This document shows positions 1 through 6,686 of a DNA stretch of 6,686 bases, one piece after another. Below the pieces are notes generated by a model, which worked only from the letters and a program-made list of their open reading frames with translations, ran no database searches and was not told the origin of the DNA. Both the position numbers and the translations under genes were made by a program. The stretch spans positions 1-6,686 of the forward strand of contig NZ_CAMPHH010000190.1 in NCBI RefSeq assembly GCF_946885855.1, given 5' to 3'. The stretch's first letter is position 1, and each line of letters starts with the position of its first letter. Source of the DNA: an uncultured Actinotalea sp. (GTDB taxonomy: Bacteria; Actinomycetota; Actinomycetes; Actinomycetales; Cellulomonadaceae).

Positions 1-11
1 GGTGGGGCTGC

Positions 12-1622
12 TCATCGGCCGAGGAACTTCTCCAGGCCGGGCGGGAGGTCCAGCGCGGAGGGGTCCGGGGTGCTCGGCGTCCGGCGGTCCAGCCCGAAGG
101 CCGAGCCGGGTGCCCCGGCGGGCTTCTGCCCGGCGGCGCGCGCGGCGGCCTCGCGCTCCTGCTGGGCGCGCTTGGCGGGGTTGCCCGACTTGCCCTTCGC
201 CTTGCGCGGCTGGGGAGCCATCTTGCCGCGGGACTTCTTGCCGCCGAGGCCGGGCAGCCTGCCCATCCCGCCCATGCCGGGCATGCCCCCGCCCCGCGCC
301 ATCTGCTTCATCATGACCTGCGCCGAGGCGAACCGCTCCAGCAGCTGGTTGACGTCCGCGGACGTGCTGCCGGAGCCGCGCGCGATGCGGCTGCGGCGCG
401 AGCCGTTGATGATCTTCGGGTTCTGCCGCTCGGCCGGCGTCATCGACCGGACGATCGCCTCGATCCGGTCGACCTCGCGCTCGTCGAAGTTCTCGATGAC
501 GTCGCGCATCTCGCCCATGCCGGGGAGCATCCCGAGCATCTTCTTCATCGAGCCCATCTGGCGCAGGCCCTGCATCTGCACCAGGAAGTCCTCGAGCGTG
601 AAGTCCTCGCCGCTGGCGAGCTTCCCGGCCATCGCCTCGGCCTGCTCGGCGTCGAACGCCTTCTCCGCCTGCTCGATGAGCGACATGACGTCGCCCATGT
701 CCAGGATCCGGCCGGCCATCCGGTCGGGGTGGAAGATCTCGAAGTCGGTGAGCTTCTCGCCGGTCGAGGCGTAGAGGATCGGCCGGCCCGTGACGGACGC
801 GACGGAGAGCGCCGCACCACCGCGGGCGTCGCCGTCGAGCTTGGACAGCACGACCCCGGTGAAGCCGACCCCGTCGGCGAAGGCCTGGGCCGTCGCGACG
901 GCGTCCTGGCCGATCATCGCGTCGATGACGAAGAGGATCTCGTCCGGCTCGACCGCGTCCCGGATGTCCGCGGCCTGCTGCATCATCTCCGCGTCGACGC
1001 CGAGCCGGCCTGCGGTGTCGACGATGAGCACGTCGTGCTGCCGGTTCCGGGCCGCGGCCAGGCCGTCCCGGGCGACGGCGACCGGGTCGCCGGGGGGCGC
1101 GGTCAGGGAGCCGTCGCTGCCCTCCTGCGTCCCGGGGTGCGGTGCGAAGACGGGCACACCGGCGCGCTCCCCCACCACCTGCAGCTGGGTGACCGCGTTG
1201 GGGCGCTGGAGGTCGGCCGCGACGAGCAGCGGCGTGTGGCCCTTCTCGCGCAGGTGCAGCGCGAGCTTGCCGGCCAGCGTGGTCTTGCCCGCACCCTGCA
1301 GACCGGCGAGCAGGATCACCGTGGGCGGCGTCTTGGCGAACCGCAGCGGGCGCTGCTCGCCACCGAGGACGGAGACGAGCTCCTCGTTGACGATCTTGAC
1401 GACCTGCTGCGCGGGGTTGAGCGCCCCGGAGACCTCCGCGGACAGGGCGCGCTCGCGCACCGTCCCGGTGAACGCGCGGACGACCGGCACGGCGACGTCG
1501 GCGTCCAGCAGCGCGCGGCGGATCTCGCGGACCGTCGCGTCGATGTCCGCCTCGGAGAGCCGGCCCTTGGTGCGAAGGTTCTTGAACGTCGACGTCAGGC
1601 GGTCGGACAGCGTGGCGAACAC
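12..1622 (-). CDS. ffh: Signal recognition particle protein Ffh (SRP54 GTPase)
   Basis: Ffh binds signal sequences of nascent membrane and secreted proteins at the ribosome, pairs with 4.5S-type SRP RNA, and docks with FtsY. The 536-residue product starts with an N domain (about 1-95), followed by the G domain with P-loop GLQGAGKT (107-114), DLQRPNAVTQL (137-147), DTAGR (202-206), SKLDGDARGG (260-269) and STGEK (286-290). The Met-rich M domain follows (about 320-445) and carries the RNA-binding motif SRIARGSG (411-418). A Gly/Met then Lys/Arg/Pro-rich tail (about 443-536) makes it longer than E. coli Ffh (453); such tails are usual in actinobacteria. Around 160-180 there is an insertion relative to E. 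coli. The start is GTG, with GGTGAGG (1627-1633) four bases upstream and a typical N-terminus, MFATLSDRLT. It follows glnD by 76 nt. Identification is essentially certain. Confidence 0.98.
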   Translation of the reverse strand: MFATLSDRLTSTFKNLRTKGRLSEADIDATVREIRRALLDADVAVPVVRAFTGTVRERALSAEVSGALNPAQQVVKIVNEELVSVLGGEQRPLRFAKTPPTVILLAGLQGAGKTTLAGKLALHLREKGHTPLLVAADLQRPNAVTQLQVVGERAGVPVFAPHPGTQEGSDGSLTAPPGDPVAVARDGLAAARNRQHDVLIVDTAGRLGVDAEMMQQAADIRDAVEPDEILFVIDAMIGQDAVATAQAFADGVGFTGVVLSKLDGDARGGAALSVASVTGRPILYASTGEKLTDFEIFHPDRMAGRILDMGDVMSLIEQAEKAFDAEQAEAMAGKLASGEDFTLEDFLVQMQGLRQMGSMKKMLGMLPGMGEMRDVIENFDEREVDRIEAIVRSMTPAERQNPKIINGSRRSRIARGSGSTSADVNQLLERFASAQVMMKQMARGGGMPGMGGMGRLPGLGGKKSRGKMAPQPRKAKGKSGNPAKRAQQEREAAARAAGQKPAGAPGSAFGLDRRTPSTPDPSALDLPPGLEKFLGR

Positions 1623-1657
1623 AGGACCTCACCGGTGGGACGGGCACGGGAGCCTCC

Positions 1658-1663
1658 AGGGTA
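1658..1663 (-). promoter_or_regulatory. Possible -10 element for ffh
   Basis: The 76-nt glnD-ffh gap (1623-1698) contains TACCCT on the minus strand, which fits the loose actinobacterial TAnnnT -10 pattern. It would place a transcript start about 28 nt before the GTG. It lies partly within the 8-bp palindrome GGGTACCC (1659-1666). No -35 hexamer sits at 16-19 nt spacing, so this is only a candidate, and ffh may instead be read through from glnD. No convincing terminator is seen in the gap. Confidence 0.2.
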
Positions 1664-1698
1664 CCCGCGCGCACTCCGCCGGGGCCCTTCACGCCGTC

Positions 1699-3519
1699 TC
1701 AGACCCCGTCGGGTCCCTTCCCGGTGGGGGCGCCCGCCAGGTGGGCCTCGGCCCGCCGCGTGAGGTCGTCGACGAGCCGCGCTCGCCACGGGGTCCACGC
1801 CTTGGGGCCGGCCGCCGCGGCGTCCGCCTCGGTGAGCGCCCGCAGGCAGGCGAGCAGGTCCGCCCGGTGGGCGACGACCGCGCAGAGGGCGGCCACGGTC
1901 GCCGGGTCGTCGGGGTCCTGCGTGGTCGCGAGCTCGACGAGGGTGAGGTGGTGCCGGACGAGCAGGCGGACGTCGTCGGTCGTCGCCGGCGCGAGGCCGA
2001 GCCGCGCGCCGATCGCCGGCACGAGCTCGGCCCCGGCGACGCTGTGGTCGGCGGCGCCCGGACGCTTGCCGATGTCGTGCAGCAGCGCGGCGAGGAGCAG
2101 CGTGTCCGGGTGGGCCACGGAGCGCCGGATCCGGCCCGCCCGCGCGACGGTCTCGACGAGGTGTCGGTCGACGGTGTGCCGGTGCACCGGGGAGCGCTGC
2201 GGCCGGTTACGCACGGCCGCCCACTCGGGCAGCCAGCGCGTCACGACCCCGGCGAGGTCGAGCGTCTCCCAGACGGGGACCTGGGCCTCCCCGGCGGCCA
2301 GCAGCAGCAGGAGGTGGCTGAGCGCCGTCGTCGGCCACGGCTCGGGCAGGTCCGGGGTCCGGGCGAGGCTCTCGACCGTCACCGGGGACAGCGGCAGGCC
2401 GAGGCGCGCCGCCGTCGACGCGGCGCGGAGGCCGAGCTGTGCGTCGTCCTCGGGGCGCACCCCCGCCGCGAGCACGAGCTCGCCGTCGTGCTCCACGAGG
2501 CCGTCACCCACCGAGCGCAGGCGGGGCGCGACGCGGCGGCCCCGGACGACGAGCGGGCGGCGCAACGACGGCCGGGCCAGCGCCTGGCGCGCGTGGCGGA
2601 CGGTCGTGTCGAGCGCGTGCGAGACGGTGCGTCCCGCCTCGGCCAGCTCGGCGAGGAGGTCGTCGGCGTCGCCCAGGCCGAGCCGCGCGGCCACCTCGTC
2701 CTGGTCGACCCGCAGCAGCCGGTTGGCGGGCCGGCGGGTGACCACGTGCAGGGCGTCGCGCACGTCCAGCAGGCGGCGGTAGGCCTCGTCGAGGCGGCCG
2801 TGCGGCCGGTCGGTCAGCCACGTCGCCGCGAGCGCGAAGACGACGACGGCGTCCCGGATCCCGCCGCGCGCCTCCTTGAGGTCCGGCTCGACGAGGTACG
2901 CGAGCTCGCCGCTGCGCTCGGCCCGCTGGCGTGTCCCGGCCAGCAGCTCCGGCAGCCGACGGCGCGCCGCGGCCCGCCAGTCCGTGAGGAGGGCGCTGCG
3001 GGCGCGCAGCACCACGGCGGGGTCCCCCGCGACGTGCCGCAGGTCGAGCAGGCCGACGGCGGCGGGGAGGTCGGCCGACGCGACCTGGCGGCACTGGGCG
3101 AGCGAGCGGACCGCGTGGTCCAGGTCCAGTCCCGCGTCCCAGATCGGGTACCAGAGCCGCTCGGCCAGGGCCGCCACGGTCGCGGCGTCGTGGCTGCGCC
3201 CGTCGTGGACGAGGAGCAGGTCCAGGTCGGACGCCGGCGAGGCGTCCTGCCGCCCGAGGCTTCCGACCGCACCGAGGGCGATCCCGTCACCGAGCCGTAG
3301 GTCGGCGGCGACGTCCTCCCACAGGCCGGCCAGCCGCGCCCCGACCAGGCCCGCGACGGTCGCCCGGCGGACGGTTCCGTCGGCCCCAGGTCCGAGCATC
3401 CGGTCGGCGAGGTCGAGCCGGTCGGCCCGGAGGCCCCACACCCCCACGGGGGGGCGCGGGGCCTCGGGCGTGTCCCGGTCCTGCCGGGCGCCGACCGCGC
3501 CGTCGTCCGGTGCGGTCAT
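1699..3519 (-). CDS. glnD: PII nucleotidyltransferase GlnD, lacking C-terminal ACT domains
   Basis: GlnD-family enzymes attach a nucleotide to the T-loop tyrosine of PII and remove it again. In studied actinobacteria the group is AMP; in enterobacteria it is UMP. The 606-residue protein has a nucleotidyltransferase motif, [18 protein letters not shown] (86-103, metal-binding D98 and D100), and the GlnD-family element [13 protein letters not shown] (211-223). An HD hydrolase domain follows, with HRHTVDRH (446-453), HDIGK (481-485), DHS (491-493) and RHH (522-524). It ends at about 606, where E. coli GlnD (about 890 residues) continues into two ACT domains. Only 76 nt separate its stop from ffh, so the loss is not a simple frameshift. 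The ATG lies 6 nt after the glnK stop with no visible ribosome binding site, which suggests translational coupling. An in-frame TGA (the glnK stop) three codons upstream rules out a longer start; internal GTG codons at residues 25 and 27 are less likely alternatives. Confidence 0.93.
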   Translation of the reverse strand: MTAPDDGAVGARQDRDTPEAPRPPVGVWGLRADRLDLADRMLGPGADGTVRRATVAGLVGARLAGLWEDVAADLRLGDGIALGAVGSLGRQDASPASDLDLLLVHDGRSHDAATVAALAERLWYPIWDAGLDLDHAVRSLAQCRQVASADLPAAVGLLDLRHVAGDPAVVLRARSALLTDWRAAARRRLPELLAGTRQRAERSGELAYLVEPDLKEARGGIRDAVVVFALAATWLTDRPHGRLDEAYRRLLDVRDALHVVTRRPANRLLRVDQDEVAARLGLGDADDLLAELAEAGRTVSHALDTTVRHARQALARPSLRRPLVVRGRRVAPRLRSVGDGLVEHDGELVLAAGVRPEDDAQLGLRAASTAARLGLPLSPVTVESLARTPDLPEPWPTTALSHLLLLLAAGEAQVPVWETLDLAGVVTRWLPEWAAVRNRPQRSPVHRHTVDRHLVETVARAGRIRRSVAHPDTLLLAALLHDIGKRPGAADHSVAGAELVPAIGARLGLAPATTDDVRLLVRHHLTLVELATTQDPDDPATVAALCAVVAHRADLLACLRALTEADAAAAGPKAWTPWRARLVDDLTRRAEAHLAGAPTGKGPDGV

Positions 3520-3525
3520 CGCCGG

Positions 3526-5201
<1,676 letters not shown>

Positions 5202-5217
5202 GTTGTCTCTCCCCTCG

Positions 5218-5233
5218 CCAGCCGGGCGGCTGG
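5218..5233 (-). other. Small hairpin next to the amt ribosome binding site
   Basis: CCAGCC and GGCTGG form a perfect 6-bp GC-rich stem around a 4-nt loop in the presumed amt leader. The downstream edge of the hairpin is only two bases from the AGGGGAG ribosome binding site. It could affect ribosome access or RNA stability. With this base composition a 6-bp stem may also be fortuitous, and no U-tract follows, so a terminator role is unlikely. Confidence 0.3.
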
Positions 5234-5281
5234 TCCGGGGATCACTGTCCCGACGCGCTGTTTCCCGCGACCTCCTCGATC

Positions 5282-5328
5282 GTTACGGCGCGGTGACGAA
5301 GCGGACGGTCGTGTGAACGTTGCGTTTC
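5282..5328 (-). promoter_or_regulatory. Candidate GlnR-type operator upstream of amt
   Basis: On the minus strand two boxes fit the actinobacterial GlnR pattern of AC-n9-AC with GTnAC/GAAAC half-sites. The distal box is GAAAC-n6-TTCAC (5313-5328). The proximal box is GTCAC-n6-GTAAC (5282-5297). The four half-sites are spaced 11, 20 and 11 bp apart, so all lie on roughly the same helix face. The proximal box ends 80 nt before the amt ATG, a suitable position for an activator. GlnR regulates amt operons in Streptomyces and mycobacteria. Its use here is inferred from the motif and the downstream genes. I found no convincing -10/-35 pair between this site and amt. Confidence 0.42.
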
Positions 5329-5333
5329 ACGAG

Positions 5334-5376
5334 CCGGACGCGGCGGTCCGTCGGGTGGACGTCCCGCCGCGTCCGG
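5334..5376 (-). terminator. 13-bp stem-loop, possible second terminator after ftsY
   Basis: CCGGACGCGGCGG (5334-5346) is the exact reverse complement of 5364-5376, giving 13 uninterrupted pairs around a 17-nt loop. It lies 29 nt past the ftsY stop and directly before the GlnR-like boxes. Such a stem is not expected by chance even at this G+C. It lacks a U-tract, as actinobacterial terminators often do. It may serve as backup terminator, insulator or RNA-stability element, and being symmetric it could act on either strand. Confidence 0.5.
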
Positions 5377-5383
5377 GGGTGGG

Positions 5384-5407
5384 GAGCGGTCGACCGCTCG
5401 ACCGCTC
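5384..5407 (-). terminator. Stem-loop terminator overlapping the ftsY stop codon
   Basis: GAGCGGTCGA (5384-5393) and TCGACCGCTC (5398-5407) form a perfect 10-bp stem with a 4-nt loop. The stem begins at the second base of the ftsY TGA. An overlapping 16-bp palindrome, GAGCGGTCGACCGCTC (5384-5399), offers an alternative fold. No U-run follows (the minus strand continues with C-rich sequence), so function as an intrinsic terminator is inferred from strength and position. Confidence 0.55.
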
Positions 5408-6584
5408 AGCCCTGGAGCAGCCCGTCGACGAACGCCTCCGGCTCGAACGGCGCCAGGTCGTCGGGCCCCTCGCCGAGGCCGACGAGCTTGACGGGCACCC
5501 CGAGCTCGCGCTGCACCGCGACGACGATCCCCCCCTTGGCCGTCCCGTCCAGCTTCGTCAGGACGATCCCGGTGACGCCGGCGACCTCGCCGAAGACGCG
5601 GGCCTGGTTGAGGCCGTTCTGACCGGTCGTCGCGTCGAGGACCAGGAGCACCTCCCCGATGGGCGCCCGGCGGGACAGCACCCGGGTGATCTTCCCGAGC
5701 TCGTCCATGAGACCGGCCTTGTTCTGCAGCCGGCCCGCGGTGTCGACGAGCACCACGTCGGCGGCCTCGTCGGCGGCCCGGCGGACGGCGTCGAACGCGA
5801 CCGCGGCCGGGTCGCCGCCGTCCTTGTCCGAGCGCACCGTCGGCACGCCGACCCGCGCGCCCCAGGTCTGCAGCTGGTCGGCCGCGGCAGCGCGGAAGGT
5901 GTCCGCGGCGCCGAGGACGACGGACTGCCCCTCGGCGACGAGCACTCGGGCGAGCTTGCCGACCGTCGTGGTCTTGCCCGTGCCGTTGACGCCGACGACG
6001 AGGACGACGGCGGGGTGCGGCGTGCCGTCGTCGGCGACCCCGGGGGAGGTGCGGAGGGTCCGGTCCAGCGACGGGTCGACGAGCTCGAGGAGCTGCTCGC
6101 GCAGGAGCTCGCGCACGGCGCCCGGCTCCCGGACACCCAGCACGCGCACCCGCTCGCGCAGGCGGTCCACGAGCTCCGTGGTCGGCCCCGCGCCGACGTC
6201 GGCGAGGAGCAGCGTCTCCTCGATCTCGTCCCAGTCGTCCTCGGACAGGTGGTCCCGCGAGAGGACCTGCAGGAGGCGGGTGCCCAGCGGCGAGCCGGAG
6301 CGCGCCAGCCGTTCCCGCAGCCGGACCAGGCGCCCGGCGACCGGTTCCGGCGCCTCGACCGCCGGTGCGACGGGCTCCGCGACCACCGCCTCGTCGGTCG
6401 GTGCCTCGACGGTCGCCGTCGGGGCGGTGCCGTCGGTCGAGGGCGCCCGCTCGACGTCCTCGGCGGTCGTGGCGGGGGGCGCCTCGGGCCCGCGTCCGCG
6501 CCGCGAGCGCAGCCCCACGACGCCGAGGCCGATGACGAGGAGGGCGGGGAGTCCGTAGACGAGAAGATCGGTGAGGTCGTTCAC
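5406..6584 (-). CDS. ftsY: SRP receptor FtsY
   Basis: FtsY is the membrane-bound GTPase that receives ribosome-SRP complexes and forms the mutually activating GTPase pair with Ffh. The 392-residue product has an N-terminal hydrophobic segment (about 5-25, [20 protein letters not shown]) followed by RSRRGRG, a likely membrane anchor. Next is a low-complexity Ala/Pro/Glu/Thr linker (about 32-84), then an N domain (about 85-180). The G domain carries GVNGTGKTT (198-206), [11 protein letters not shown] (228-238), DTAGR (281-285), TKLDG (343-347) and [12 protein letters not shown] (369-380). The start is GTG. Its only ribosome-binding candidate is a weak GAGAG 9 nt upstream that overlaps the stop of the probable upstream gene, which suggests coupling. 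The start is supported because it just includes the anchor. FtsY is distinguished from Ffh by the anchor and by the lack of an M domain. Confidence 0.97.
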   Translation of the reverse strand: MNDLTDLLVYGLPALLVIGLGVVGLRSRRGRGPEAPPATTAEDVERAPSTDGTAPTATVEAPTDEAVVAEPVAPAVEAPEPVAGRLVRLRERLARSGSPLGTRLLQVLSRDHLSEDDWDEIEETLLLADVGAGPTTELVDRLRERVRVLGVREPGAVRELLREQLLELVDPSLDRTLRTSPGVADDGTPHPAVVLVVGVNGTGKTTTVGKLARVLVAEGQSVVLGAADTFRAAAADQLQTWGARVGVPTVRSDKDGGDPAAVAFDAVRRAADEAADVVLVDTAGRLQNKAGLMDELGKITRVLSRRAPIGEVLLVLDATTGQNGLNQARVFGEVAGVTGIVLTKLDGTAKGGIVVAVQRELGVPVKLVGLGEGPDDLAPFEPEAFVDGLLQG

Positions 6585-6596
6585 GCGGGCAGTCTC

Positions 6597-6686
6597 TCAG
6601 GGTCGGCGGCGCTCCTCGACCTCGGGTGCGTCGGACCGCCGCGGGCGGTGGTCGGCGGGGCCGGGGGCGGGCAGGTGCGGTGCCTG
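6597..6686 (-). CDS. C-terminal end of an unidentified gene (partial)
   Basis: From the window edge, 29 open codons run to a TGA 12 nt before the ftsY GTG. The encoded tail is Pro/Arg-rich and ends in PEVEERRRP. In this frame the base composition by codon position is about 97%, 66% and 90% G+C (my hand count), with the low value at position 2 as expected for coding DNA. The other two minus frames lack this pattern. The tail looks disordered and has no recognisable motif, so I assign no function. smc commonly precedes ftsY in bacteria, but nothing here identifies it. An aligned plus-strand frame is also open but has no start codon near its beginning. Confidence 0.42.
   Translation of the reverse strand, partial: QAPHLPAPGPADHRPRRSDAPEVEERRRP

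Noticed and set aside
1623..1698. ACT domains of glnD hidden by a frameshift
   Set aside because: Only 76 nt separate glnD from ffh, far too few for even one ACT domain, and ffh begins normally.
1702..1715. Hairpin GACCC/GGGTC at the end of glnD as a terminator
   Set aside because: It is only 5 bp, lies inside the coding sequence before the stop, has no U-tract, and is expected by chance at this G+C.
790..3300. Very long plus-strand open frame (836 codons) antisense to ffh and glnD
   Set aside because: It spans two well-supported minus-strand genes and their gap, shows no recognisable domain, and has an Arg/Gly/Ala/Pro-rich composition typical of antisense frames in GC-rich DNA.
3432..3460. 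C/G homopolymer runs near the start of glnD as a phase-variation tract
   Set aside because: The runs are short, interrupted, and ordinary for Pro/Gly codons in this genome. The frame is intact on both sides.
5202..5405. AmtR (TetR-type) operator or sigma-54 promoter for amt
   Set aside because: No match to the AT-rich AmtR palindrome and no GG/GC -24/-12 element. Sigma-54 is also not expected in actinobacteria.
5659..6558. Plus-strand open frame (299 codons) antisense to ftsY
   Set aside because: It is a Ser/Arg/Thr-rich shadow of the FtsY coding frame with no domain, and ftsY is certain.

Overview
The window comes from a very GC-rich actinobacterium. G+C is about three quarters by eye, codon third positions are almost always G or C, two of the five complete genes start with GTG, and Ffh and FtsY have actinobacterial-type extensions. 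All complete genes lie on the minus strand. In transcription order (high to low coordinates) they are ftsY (5406-6584), amt (3867-5201), glnK (3526-3867), glnD (1699-3519) and ffh (12-1622). From memory this is the conserved actinobacterial order, also found in Streptomyces and Mycobacterium, in which a nitrogen-sensing operon sits between the two GTPases of the signal recognition particle (SRP) pathway. I found no mobile element, CRISPR array, tRNA, rRNA or clear sign of horizontal transfer.

Region by region. 6597-6686 probably holds the last 29 codons of an unidentified gene that runs off the window, ending 12 nt before ftsY. ftsY encodes the membrane-anchored SRP receptor. The 204-nt gap 5202-5405 is dense in signals. 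It has a 10-bp perfect stem-loop starting inside the ftsY stop codon, a second stem-loop with 13 perfect pairs, four spaced GlnR-like half-sites, and a small hairpin just before the amt ribosome binding site. amt, glnK and glnD are tightly packed (1-nt overlap, then a 6-nt gap) and almost certainly co-transcribed. They encode the ammonium channel, the PII signal protein that gates it, and the enzyme that modifies PII. After a 76-nt gap comes ffh, the SRP54 GTPase, whose long basic C-terminal tail ends 11 nt before the window edge.

How the genes work together. Amt conducts ammonium. GlnK, modified on a T-loop tyrosine by GlnD, controls Amt and reports nitrogen status. Ffh and FtsY deliver nascent membrane proteins to the translocon, and Amt is a plausible client. 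The most notable feature is GlnD: it has the nucleotidyltransferase and HD domains but stops at 606 residues, with no C-terminal ACT domains and no room downstream to encode them. In the enterobacterial enzyme those domains sense glutamine. I see no wholly new system here. The unusual points are the ACT-less GlnD and the structured ftsY-amt intergenic region.
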